Source: Podospora pseudocomata
Lineage: Eukaryota; Ascomycota; Sordariomycetes; Sordariales; Podosporaceae
Direction: 5' to 3'
DNA length: 64,000 nt
Assembly (NCBI RefSeq): GCF_035222375.1
Contig: NC_085888.1
Coordinates: forward strand, 3,658,001-3,722,000
The stretch's first letter is position 1. Each line of letters begins with the position of its first letter. The position numbers were made by a program, and so were the translations under genes. This document shows positions 44,103 through 54,531 of this stretch, piece by piece. The notes under the pieces were generated by a model. It worked only from the letters and a program-made list of their open reading frames with translations, did no database searches and was not told the DNA's origin.

Positions 44103-44862
44103 ACAAGGTAGACTCTAATTCAGCGAGTGTTTTTTATCCAAAATTCACTGAATTACCTGCAATTTAGCATGATACATTTGGGTAGGCTTTGACAGCTGCA
44201 CAAGAAAAGGAGGCATGGGAATGTTGGAGTGTCATCCTCCATTCCGGAGCCCGAGCCGAACTGGCTCCACATCCAGCCTGTTGGTTTGGATGATTTGGCA
44301 AGTCTTGGAAGTGTCTATCTACCTATTTACTTAGGAGGAGGCTTGTAGATGCAGTAGCGTAAATTCTCATGGCAAGATTCACCAAACCTGATGCCACCTT
44401 GGAGGATTTTGCCTCGCCGATTTTCGCTTCGGCAGAGCCAAGTTCGATTAAACCCAGCCATCAATTCTATACGGTGCCCTACTTCTGGGCATTCAGGCTT
44501 GGCTTTTACCAGCTTTATGGGTTGCTCTCGGCAAACAGGCAGTGTGCCAGTACTAACCATCCAAATCCGAACTAGCCAAAGAATAGCAGCCCGTACACCA
44601 ACTGCGCCTCTTTGCTGATATTTCACCTGGCAGGCAAGGCAGAAAACCCGTGCTTGGTGTGGAGCATATGCGAGGTTCTTATGTCCTTTTAGTTTATGCT
44701 CGGAAAACAAATGTCGAGTCACTGCCAAGCTTGTGTTCATGTGCGCGAGAGCGCGTGGTTTAAAGGAACCGCGCTCGCCTGCTGCCACATTCCTGAAGAA
44801 AGGCCTCCCTACAAACACCTCTCGTCGCACCCCAGCTAGAGAATCAACACTATCCCTTCACC
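44103..44862. other. Intergenic region between LITAF genes B and C
   Basis: This 760-bp stretch holds the 3' flank of B and the promoter of C. Short open frames occur on the minus strand but lack support. No sequence resembling a fourth LITAF copy was seen. Confidence 0.45.
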
Positions 44863-45419
44863 ATGTCGCAAAAAGTTGAGCAATCACCTACAGAGCTCCC
44901 TCTGGCCAATCTCCCTAGTCCAGCCGTCGATGGTGTATCGCCACCTGAGTACAGTGCTGGTCCTGGTAGTCCAGGGGCCCTACAAACGCCGACCCCTGCC
45001 GTCACCGCCCAACCAAAGGCGACAGCACCACCTACAGCCACGCCTGGTCAGATCATTATAACACCTCTCAATCAGATTGGTGAGCGGACGCAATGGATCC
45101 AGTGTCCATTTTGTTTGCAGACGTCCAAGATACAAGTCCGAAAGGAAGGGTCGACCATGCAGGTGTATGTTTCCTCTCATCGCGATATCTCGGACAACTA
45201 TCCACCATGTTTTGCTGACACTATATATCTGCTAACAGGGTTGCGGGAGTTCTCTGCTGTTTGCTCTGCGTCTGCCTTGCCTGCGTCCCATGCCTCGCCC
45301 ATTGGTTTGAAGACACCGAGTACCGTTGCGCTACTTGTCATAAGATCGTGGCAACTGAAAACTATGATGGGATATACAAGACACATGGACCCGGCGGGTC
45401 TGTGCAAAGGCTGAATTGA
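44863..45419 (+). CDS. LITAF-domain protein C (third paralogue)
   Basis: Two exons, 44863-45164 and 45239-45419, with a 74-bp intron (GTATGT donor, GCTAACAG branch and acceptor), phase 2, giving 160 residues. Reading through the intron ends in an unrelated frame, so splicing is needed to reach the true stop at 45417-45419. The N-terminus is Pro/Ala/Thr-rich, with PPEY at residues 27-30. The LITAF module reads IQCPFCLQTSKIQVRKEG, then the very Cys-rich hydrophobic stretch VLCCLLCVCLACVPCLAHWF, then YRCATCHKIVAT. It ends KTHGPGGSVQRLN. The cysteines inside the membrane segment could be palmitoylated. Confidence 0.83.
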
Positions 45420-45535
45420 GACAGACAAAGCAGCAGCAGGTGAAGCAAGGCGGCTGGAACGGTGGTCAGAATTGCAGTAATGATAATACCCATTTGTTTG
45501 ACGACAGGAGTTAATGGAGAGCAACGATGTTCCAA

Positions 45536-46036
45536 TCACTGCAGTGCGTGCGGTCTCAGATCTTCTCTCACAAAAACAATCACAAATCTTTCACAGAGAA
45601 CCTCGCTTTCGTCCCCAAACTCCTCAGGCGGCTTCCCATCCCGTAGACGCTGTTCAGTATAGAACTCGCGGTGCCCTTGTTTATATTCATCGACTGAACC
45701 CTCGGCCTCGGCCAGTGCAAAGTCATCGGCGACATCTCGGAATTTGCAGACTTTTAGTTCGATGGTCTGCATCAGCGCTCCAGGTTTGCCGTTCCCATCC
45801 AGAATAACGGAGTAATCGCCCACACCCCAGCGCAGAGGGTCGGGAACAGGCCAGGAAGTGGTGGCTGTTTTCTTGCCTTGAATGGCCAGGGACAGACGGC
45901 TATCGGCAAGCTGAGAAGATGTGCCCCCAAAGTGAAAGATGTCCCTGGGCTGAGAGGAATCAAGAATGATGTGACGACTGGCGAGATTGGCAGACGCCGA
46001 AGCCATGAATTCAACAATATCAGGTGAGAGGGCCAT
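45536..46036 (-). CDS. ASCH-domain protein
   Basis: Single exon, 166 residues from the ATG at 46036 (MALSPDIVEFMASASANL). The open frame extends upstream, but that part is His/Arg-rich and unlikely to be coding. The ASCH fold is visible from about residue 45: LSLAIQGKKTATTSWP, then GDYSVILDGNGKPGALMQTIELKVCKFRDVADDFALAEAEGS, and finally CERFVIVF. ASCH is a PUA-like beta-barrel found in RNA-binding coactivators and in small nucleoside-processing enzymes (N4-acetylcytidine amidohydrolase is one bacterial member). RNA or nucleoside binding is likely; the exact role is open. It converges with LITAF gene C over 116 bp. Confidence 0.8.
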   Translation of the reverse strand: MALSPDIVEFMASASANLASRHIILDSSQPRDIFHFGGTSSQLADSRLSLAIQGKKTATTSWPVPDPLRWGVGDYSVILDGNGKPGALMQTIELKVCKFRDVADDFALAEAEGSVDEYKQGHREFYTEQRLRDGKPPEEFGDESEVLCERFVIVFVREDLRPHALQ

Positions 46037-47449
46037 TTTTGAAGCATGTATAAAGTGATGGTGGTGGTGTTCCCCTCCCAGGGCTCTGGCTGACAACCCC
46101 CACAATACCGTAGCCCGTGCACACTCTGTCCTCCTTAAGGTAGCTTCGGCAGGCACAACTCCCGCAGGTGGCAGCTTTCTCATTCAAAACCGAGCTGCTT
46201 TCCATGTTTGAACAACACCCAGTTTGGCCATGTCAAACTGTAGCGTCGAATGAAGACAGTCACAGCCTCCCACGCTGGCAACGGGATCGAAATCAGAAAC
46301 CAGGCCGAGGCTTCTTGAACTCTACCGCATCCAAAATCGCAGCGGATGGCAGGTGAATCTGACAGCAGGTAGAGAGGAGATCTACAGGTGGACAAATTGG
46401 GATGGTAAAGTTGCATGCACCCGGCTTTCGGCTCGGCATATCTAGATTAGGAAGCTGCTGATCCCTTCTGATGCTCATGCTCGCAAAAGAGTGCGGAGCT
46501 ACGTTTCCCGTCGAGCGTGTGTTTGTGAGGTTGAGGAGATAAGGTAGGTAGCCCACGACACGTGCGTCTGGCGTCGGTTGCGGGGGGAAATGCATGGCCA
46601 AGTGGTCAACAGCCTGGCTTGCTCCCCCCGGCTCTGTCCTGCCACCCGGGCACTCCTTCCGGGTGGTCGTCTTCGCTTGCTCCGTGAATCACCTGCTGCA
46701 TCTGGCAGGCTGGGATGACTGCACGGTCCGTCTGGCTCTGTGGCTCTCCACTCTGTGCCACCCGGATGGCATGATGTCAAAACTGGTTTGACACATTGCA
46801 AATATCCAGACCGCCCTGGAAACATGAAAGCTTTTTCTGGCGGAAGGGCAAAATAGCGATGTCGGCATGTCTACCTAGGCGCCCCCCCCCCCCCGGGTCC
46901 CAAGCATCCCCGCAGAAAGAGGGCTGCAGAATGGCTCGAGCAACCCCTGAAATCCCGTTGCACCTCTCTGGCCCAACCCAACGAGCTTCTGCTTGCGGAT
47001 GAACACCCGCTCTGTTGAGCAGTTTGGCCAGCTTCCTGAACCGTCGTCCCTTTTTCCCCACGCGACAGAACAGTTGCACTATGCTGCCTGGAAACCTATA
47101 GCGACAGAAATCCCAACCCTCGTCACCACGACACCGAGCGCCGAGATCGGAACATGCCGACGTCCTCAGCGTGTTAAAGGGCCAAAGATCGTCCCGATTG
47201 GCCATAAGCATGCGCCCTTTCGCGCCCTTTGGGTCTCGCAAGCAGGACCTGGAGTTTGCGCAGCGCCCGATGGGTGCGGCTCCCCCCAACGGCGCAGGGT
47301 TGTTTTTTCCGTCTGCCGCCGCAGACAGCCCACCCAGTTCTTCGTCACTTATATCACACCTGCATAGGTGACCCCGGCGTACCAAGGTGGTGTTCTTCCC
47401 TTCTTTTTGGGGCAACTCGGCGTGTTGGGAGCTGAGCTCTGCCGCTGAG
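46037..47449. other. Divergent intergenic region
   Basis: 1.4 kb between the ASCH gene (minus) and the F-box gene (plus). It contains a 13-bp poly-C run (46882-46894) and a short perfect hairpin, CCACCCGG/CCGGGTGG, at 46642-46666. A long minus-strand open frame crosses into the F-box gene but has no domain and is rejected. Both promoters must lie here. Confidence 0.45.
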
Positions 47450-49595
47450 ATGGCGTTGCCGGCTGTGTCCGTCCTGTCTGGAACCATGGCGTCGTTATCA
47501 TTGTCATCAGAATCAGAACCGCCAAGTCGGACCAGATTGGGGCTGGAGCATCTTCCCAACGAGCTCTTGATCCCCATCGCACAGATCCTCGTCCCAGCCC
47601 CTCCCCAGACGACCCGATTCGCCCTCCGTCCCACTGGCACTTGGGAATTCCGCGATGCCGAACATCAGTGGGCACACTGGCTGGCTAGCCACCGCAACCT
47701 GCTGGCTCTCGCCCAGACATCTCGACGCATGGTTGCCATCGCCAAGCCCTTGCTGTACCACACCATCATCATCCCTAACCCCAAATCCCTGGTCGTCCTA
47801 TATCACCGTCTATACACTCGACCTGAAATTCGACCTTGGGTTCGAGAGCTTAGCTGCCTTGTCAGCCTGGCTGAGGAGAACACCATTCTAGGAACATATA
47901 GAGAGTGGGCCAACATTCGCGGTGGTATGTCGGTCTCTCGTCACCACGGCACAATGCACAGTTCTGCTCACAAGTAATGCATGCACAGACACCTGGGCTA
48001 TACCACCAGTCAGCCATGACACTTCTATCGCTTCTGAACTGCTCAAGCGCGTTCTTCTTCACTCGGTCAACTTGCGCGACTTTCTTGTCGCATTCCCCGA
48101 TCATGCCTTGACCGCAACCAGCTTGACTGAGCCGCAACAAGACGAACCTGACCCACCACAGTCACATCATGATCAGTATCAACAAACCCAAGACCAGCAG
48201 CAGCAGCCGCAGCAACCACGGCCGGGTGCTTTTGTTCTACCTGTTTCCATCCCTGCACGGAGGGTTCTCCATCGGTATATTCATCCAGTCGGAGGTCAGG
48301 TCGCGTGGAGATGGTTTGACATTTCCTTCTTCTTTCCACTGGATCGGCTGAGGAACTTGACTTCGCTGCGCATCTACTGTAACCGCGAAGACGGAGCCAG
48401 AGACCGATCCTTGTCCCGCATACTTGCTGACTATGCCGTTACGATCTTACCCCAGCTGAGACAACTCAAGACATTAGAACTCTGCTGCGATCAAGCGACA
48501 GTAACGTCATCCGTGGACAGCAAGACTCTTTCTTTGCCAGCCCTGCCTCAGCTCGAGACTATTCGGTTTTACGGCAGCTCCATACGGGAGCCAAACCTGG
48601 TGGCCTTTTGCCTTGCCTGCACCAATCTCCAGACGCTGGTTGTGCATTTTGAGGCTAGCTCGACAGATGAGGACCGGGAGGACTTGCCAGGAGGGAAAAC
48701 GCTCAGCGAAGCCCTCAGAGAGAGGGCAGCCACTCTCAGGGCACTGGAACTGGTCGCATTCTCCGAGGGCCACTATCTTACTCGGGGCAGGGAGAGGCCG
48801 AGGAAACCCGAGAACCACCGGCTGATGTGCATCCCCGACCTGATCCACCTCGAGAGCCTCACGTTAGACTACCGCGGGGTATTTGGAACTCTGGGCATTT
48901 TGGAGGAGGACGATGGGGAGCGGCTGTGTCAGCTCCTGCCCGAGTCGTTACAGGATTTCACACTGGTGTGTGAGTGGGGCACCGAAAATGACTGGAAACA
49001 AAGTTATATGGCCAACCTGGACATGGTGCTGCACGGTGTGCAGTGCCTCTGCCAATCAAGAACCCGATCGCCCAACTTGGCAACCATCAGTTTGGCCATT
49101 CACTCTTGGCCAGCCGAGGGCAAGTTTCACCGCAGGTTCCGCAGGGAGGTGGAGGCTGTTAGACGGCGGTGTGCCTGGGCTGGCATTCAGTTTCGAACAT
49201 TTGATTTGCTGCCTTCCTATCGAGACGAGGACGAGCCCGAATTTCAGGATGGTGATGAGGAAGCCGGGCCGGCAGGGCAAGATGAAGGTCACAGTGACGA
49301 GTGGGAATCAGGAGAGGAAACAGGCCCAGGGCTATCGAGGGCAGCTGCACCAGCAACCGGAGGAGGGAGCTTACTCATCCCTCCAGATGACTACGATTAT
49401 CCAGAACTCGAAGAAGAGGATGAGGCGTCTGAATACTACAATTCGGGTGATGAGGAGCCGGATCCGGAGAGGGCGGCAAGGCGACCACCCACGTTTGAGG
49501 CATTCGTGGAGGAGTTGGGCGAAGACCATGGGCACAGCTTGGACGAGCTATTCTTTGCTTACCATGAGGACCGATGGGACCAGTATCTGTTCTGA
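47450..49595 (+). CDS. F-box-like protein with leucine-rich middle and acidic tail
   Basis: Two exons, 47450-47924 and 47989-49595, with a 64-bp intron (GTATGT donor, ATGCACAG acceptor), phase 1, giving 693 residues. A second ATG 36 bp downstream (MASLSLSSES) is an alternative start. An F-box-like motif lies near residues 28-105: LEHLPNELLIPIAQIL, then NLLALAQTSRRMVAIAKPLLYHTIII. The middle part (about 270-500) contains leucine-rich helices and strands (LRNLTSLRIYCN, LPQLRQLKTLELCC, LPALPQLETIRFYG, LQTLVVHF) as in fungal F-box/LRR proteins. The C-terminal 130 residues are strongly acidic (DEDEPEFQDGDEE, ELEEEDEASEYYNSGDEEPD). A Gln-rich insert (QYQQTQDQQQQPQQ) is seen near residue 245. Probable SCF ubiquitin-ligase substrate receptor; substrate unknown. 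Confidence 0.75.
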
Positions 49596-49991
49596 GGTTT
49601 CGTTCCGAGTCGCATTGATACCCCGGCTTTATGTAGGCCAAATATGCACAGAATACCTAGCATGTTTACCTATTTTGCCTCGGTTCCGGCCATGTTTGGC
49701 AATGAACACGAGGTCTACAGAACTTCCATATGCAGTTGGTCATGATATTGACGTGAATGAACTTGGCTTGTTGGTGATGTTGGGAGCTCTGTTGGTTCAA
49801 TTTGGGTGAGAAAGCGGGGTGTAGAATGGTAGGTAAGGAGCCAACTGATGGATCTGGAGCTGCTCCCACACTTGGTTCAACCAACTTACCAGGTACCTTA
49901 CTTATATTTGGCCTCGACACACCCTTTACCTACGCACGGAGAATCTCTTCTCTACAACTATACACAGTCTCAAGTATACCAAGCTGTCACA
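49596..49991. other. Intergenic gap before the GMC gene
   Basis: 396 bp between two plus-strand genes. The last 100 bases are C/A/T-rich with ACTTATATTTGG near 49896, a possible weak TATA region. Nothing else seen. Confidence 0.4.
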
Positions 49992-51937
49992 ATGCCCTTG
50001 CCATTCACCTCGCCGCCACATCTACCGCCCAAAGAACATGATTACATCATCATTGGCGGAGGAACGGCCGGCTGTGTGCTTGCCTCTACACTCGCTTCGG
50101 ATCGCAACGTCAGCATTCTCCTCCTCGAAAAAGGCCACGAGCGCGACAATCTCCTCTCGCGCAACCCCCTCTTCTCTCAGAACTTCGAGTTGCCTGGACT
50201 CCAATCAGTATGCCGACTTTCAGAGCCTGTGCTTGGTACTCGACAGCAGCGGGCCAAGATATGGGCTGCTGAGGCAATGGGGGGCACGAGCAGGATCAAT
50301 GGATCGTTGTGGACGAGGGGCATACCTGCTGGCTACGATTTCTGGGCAAAGGAATTTGGTTTGACAGAATGGAGCTGGGGGAAGGTTGAGCCATTCTTTG
50401 AAATGATTGAAGAGAAGGTACCGCGAAGAGAGCCGAATGAGGTTCTAGACATGGTTGCCTTCGTGGACAAGACCGCCAGGGCTGTTGGACTGCCTCTGGA
50501 GGGCAATGTCAACTCGCCGAGGGCAAAGGCACAGGCGTGTTTCAGGATGCACCAGACAGTTGATGAGAGGGGGACGAAGGCCTCACAGAACAGAATTTGG
50601 TTGGATTCGGAAACAGTGAAAAAGACACCAAATCTGATCATCGCCACGGGGTATACAGCGACAGGTTTGCAGCTCAACTCAACAGGCGCCAGAGTCGAAG
50701 GTGTATGGGTGAAAGATGCTACAGGGAAATACCCCGGCATGAATCTGTTCAAGGTCAAAAAGGAGATCATTGTCTGCAGCGGGGTTGTTGGTACACCAGA
50801 GCTCCTGATGAAGAGGTATGAGTTCTCGCTCTGACTCTCCCGCACATGGTTATTAACTTTCCCTTTTCCAGCGGCATTGGCCCTCGAGATCAACTCACTC
50901 CTCTTGGTATTCCTGTTGTCCGAGAACTGAACCACGTTGGTCGCAACTTGACAGACCACACTTCGTTTCCTATCATGTCTGAAATACCGCAAAATCACAC
51001 CATACATTCTCTCCAGAACCCTTTTGTACTCGTCTGGCAGCTTCTGAAGTGGCTTATATGGGGCAAAGGTCTTCTGGCGGCCTCCAGCACCCCAAGAACG
51101 CTTTTCGTCCAGAGCAGCGCTATTGATGACACGTCCATGTCGATTCTCACCCGCAACCCAGACACGGGGCAATGCACAATGGACCCCAATGACACAGCCA
51201 ACATTCCCAACATTGAGATCATGGTCACTCCCGTCAACACCTTCATGGAAGCTGTCATTCCAAACAAGTCTCTTACGTCTTGGTACGCAACCCTCGTCCA
51301 GCCATTCTCGCGCGGCCAAGTCCAGCTTTCGCCTTCTCCATCCGGGCGAAGTGAGGACGACCCGGCCATCAAAATCATTTACCCCATGATGACGGACGAG
51401 AGAGATTGGGCGGTCATGAGAAAAGCAATGCGATTTGGCATGAGATTTGCGGAGGAATTTGCCAACCAGTATCCCCACTCCGCTGTCTTGAGCTTCGCGC
51501 CAGGGATGGACCTCATGTATCTAGATTCTGTCATTGAGGCCAAAAGGGCCAAGGGGAAGACCAACAAGGCAGAATCTTCAGCGGGGGTTCCAGATATCAC
51601 TGATCCTCACAGCCAAATGTCTTCTTCATCGTCGCAACAGGTACCTCAGGGATACAGAGGAAAGACTTGGCAAACTGTGACGGATTTAGAGATTGACGAG
51701 TATGCAAAACGAGTGTGGGCTTCTGCTCTGCATGCCACTTCGACGTGTCGCATGTCCCTTTCACCAGAGGGCGGCGTGGTGGATCAGCGGTTGAGGGTGC
51801 ACGGGATTGAGAATCTGAGAATTGCGGATGCAAGCGTCTTTCCTGCCATTCCCAGTGCGCATACCATGGCGCCTACTGTTATGGTGGGGAGAAGGCTCGG
51901 GGAGATGATTTTGGAGGAGGCCGGCCGAAGTGGGTAA
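49992..51937 (+). CDS. GMC-family FAD-dependent oxidoreductase
   Basis: Two exons, 49992-50815 and 50872-51937, with a 56-bp intron (GTATGA donor, TTTTCCAG acceptor), phase 2, giving 629 residues. The ADP-binding motif YIIIGGGTAGCVLAS lies at residues 18-32, and LLLEKG closes the dinucleotide fold. AEAMGGTSRINGSLWTRG is the first GMC signature, and GVVGTPELLMKSGIGP, spanning the splice junction, is the second. The C-terminal domain ends SALHATSTCRMS (catalytic His near 562) and PSAHTMAPTVMVGRR (second His at 605). The family includes glucose, aryl-alcohol and choline oxidases and dehydrogenases. No signal peptide is visible, so an intracellular enzyme is expected and the substrate is open. 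A low-complexity insert (SQMSSSSSQQVPQ) sits before the last 100 residues. Confidence 0.92.
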
Positions 51938-52510
51938 GGTTGACCTTACCACCAAGTCATTTCTGTCACGCTACTTCGCGGTACAGTTATTCTGTTTGGG
52001 GGGTTGTATGAGTATCTATTCTGTAGTCAGATATCTATTTATTCATTTATTTCTATAGGAAGTCGTGAGAGGCTTGGCTGGATAAACAAGCTAGTACATG
52101 TTGTGGAAAACAAACCGACTTTCCCCTAAAACCAGCTTTTCACATCTTTAGCTTGAACATTACGAGTGATCCAAGACAGCCGGGCCTTGGCCGTTCCCAG
52201 CTCCGTCTCCCTTTGCTGCTCAAGTCTCGAATTCAGTGCGTTGACAGACAACACGCGAGCTTAGCATCTTCATAATCACTTGCTGGAAAAGCGCAGTGCG
52301 AATAGGTAGTCTGAGGGAAATGACTCGATATACCTGAGTGTACTTAGCAAGAAGTAGCAGGCTAGATACTTGGATGAAGAATCTAGTCTTTTATGAACCA
52401 CCGTCCCCGGACATTCTCCCCAAATCAACTGGGCTCTTTCGGTAACCTGGAGCCCATGATGATCCGGCCTTAACTTGGAATGCCTATGGACATTCCCATG
52501 TATGGACATT
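51938..52510. other. Convergent intergenic region
   Basis: 573 bp between the GMC gene and the minus-strand SGNH-like gene, AT-rich in its first half (TATCTATTTATTCATTTATTTC). Contains the two 3' flanks; no gene seen. Confidence 0.45.
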
Positions 52511-53219
52511 TCAGCCCCAATAAGCCAGCGCCTGTCTTCCCAAGCTCTGCTGCCCAGCAGTATTGGCATGACACCCATCCGCCACCTCGCCTGGCTTCAG
52601 CACAAACTGCCCTGGATACTTGACATTCAGCTCGGGATCCTCTGCCGCTCGCTTGGCCAAACTCTCGGTCAGCTCAGGACCCTTGCTACCGGCCAAGAAG
52701 CAGGTGTTGCCACCTTCGTAAACGGGTTGACCCGTGATGTAGACCTCTGCTCCAGGGGCGGCGTGCTGTCTTGCATTGGCAATGAGACGCTTAACCTCGT
52801 CGTCGGTTACCCCCTGTTGAGCAAAGATGCAAATCTGTACCCATACAGCAGTGGGCTTGCCGTAACGAGCGGCCTGTTGGTCGAAGAGACGCCACGAGTT
52901 GGAGTTGCTGTTTGTCCACGATTGGACAACCTGAGAGGCAGGTAGATGGCAGGTCAGTCTCCAAGATCAAAAAAGGGCCAAAACAACGACATACCATGCC
53001 AGAGGTTCCGTAGGGCTCCCATAGGCGCCTCCCCCCGACAGAAACATAGCCTTGAGCTACGTTCTCGGCCATGGAACACCCTATAAAGCCCAGAGTTCGA
53101 GTGGATTGACGGGCTTGCATGGCCATGGCGTGGTCACTGAAGACGGGCGAGGCGGTGGCGGTACCACTGAGCAAAAAGGTGCTCAATGTACCAATCAATG
53201 CTGCGAGCCGGAACTGCAT
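52511..53219 (-). CDS. Secreted SGNH-hydrolase-like protein
   Basis: Two exons, 53219-52995 and 52930-52511, with a 64-bp intron (GTATGT donor, CTCTCAG acceptor), phase 0, giving 214 residues. A signal peptide is clear (MQFRLAALIGTLSTFLLSGTATASP). The mature protein starts with a GFIGCSMAEN strand-turn, where Ser49 sits where SGNH/GDSL enzymes keep their nucleophile. It ends with D193-G-C-H196, the DxxH of block V. EVYITGQPVY lies between as the next strand. This spacing suggests a small secreted esterase or acetyl-hydrolase. The block III GxND motif is not obvious, so activity is inferred only. Cysteines at 48 and 195 could pair near the active site. A TATAAATA box lies 126 bp upstream. Confidence 0.68.
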
Positions 53220-54531
53220 GTTGACACAGATGGCGGAGGAGAGCTTGTATGGCTCGAATAGCGAAAGAAGGCTGTGTGGGATGAATGGCTTGTGTGGGTT
53301 GATGGTGGGAGGAGAGCGAGCTGAAGGAGTAGGTATTGGCCTCGTATTTATAGACGGTGGTTTGGCTGTTGGTGATCTAGGCTCCTGAGTCAACAACACC
53401 TTGAGGCGTCGCTTCACCCACTTCATCTTCCATCTTGCCAGCAAGATGGCACATGCTCGGCTGTACATCACCGACGCTGTCTCTCAAAACCAAAGGTATT
53501 CAATGTCGATGGGTGAGAATGGTTGCCGAACTCGAAGCCGACTCGCTCTACGGGTTTGTTTTGGACCGAATGATACAGGTGGGAGTGTAGCTGGGTAGCA
53601 CACGAGGGTATCCCCAGTTGCCCGGCTCACACAGCAAAGCCTTGAATCCTCGTATAGAACCATACTTGTAACTTGGAAGCCTGTGAATTCGTGCTAGAAT
53701 CTGACGGTTAAGGCTCCGATGCCATGGGACCCATGTGGCTTTTCGCTGCGGCTATTATATATACAACTGTCACTGCTTGGCGTCGTTTGGTTGCCACGTT
53801 TTCTAGATGAAGACACAAAACGACAGCCGACGTCGAGAGCCGGGATGGGGGATGATACCGTAACCGGACAAAACACATCGCGATGCATTTTTCCGGTTGA
53901 TGGAGAAGTGACAGCCCCTTTGCCCGAGACGATGGGTTAAATTAGACAGCCTGCTCTGGCACCTTGCCTCTGCAGGCACACACATGAGGGGCAGAGAGGT
54001 CCAGTGCTGCTTCGCCTCGTCGTGATGCAAGCCGAGCCAGGTGAACCGCCATCACCACGCAAAAGCCGACCATGTCTGCCGAAAATGATGCTGATGGCTC
54101 GCGAGATTTATGTGAACATCTTGCACCTGAGACTCATTGTGCCTTTCGGATATCCTCATATTAAGTATTTTATTCCACGCGTTCAAGCGAGGCTTCTCCA
54201 GCAGAGCCACCTAAGTTGTTGTACAAGTGTTGTAAATGGCTACAAATTCCGTCCAAACTGCGCTGCCTGTTGCTGTAAATGTGACAACAAAACCCAATGA
54301 CACCAAACACCTTGGACAGATAAGAAGAATCGCCAGCCATCCATGACGCAGAAAGGTTCACTCGCTAAAAACGCCCAGCATCCGCCTTGGCCCCACGCGA
54401 CCTCAATTCCTCCTCACGTCTACCTTTTACCGCCATGCCCGTGTTCTTTTATTTCACGCTTTGGTATCGTACCCTGAAACATGCCAACAGTTGCAGGGAA
54501 AAAACAAAACAAATCACGCCCCAACCCCGCG
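53220..54531. other. Intergenic region
   Basis: 1.3 kb between two minus-strand genes: promoter of the SGNH-like gene and 3' flank of the glycosyltransferase. Short open frames on both strands have no domain or splice support. No repeat was recognised. Confidence 0.45.
53345..53352 (-). promoter_or_regulatory. TATA box of the SGNH-like gene
   Basis: TATTTATA on the plus strand reads TATAAATA on the minus strand. It is 126 bp upstream of the start at 53219, a good distance for a strong fungal promoter. Confidence 0.5.

Noticed and set aside
46642-46666. Perfect 8-bp hairpin CCACCCGG/CCGGGTGG as a terminator
   Set aside because: It is not at the end of any gene here, and eukaryotic termination does not use such hairpins.
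46777-47640. 287-codon minus-strand open frame
   Set aside because: Overlaps the start of the F-box gene in antisense, with no recognisable domain and composition like a coding shadow.
50333-51478. 381-codon minus-strand open frame over the GMC gene
   Set aside because: Antisense to clear GMC motifs and crosses its intron. No domain of its own.
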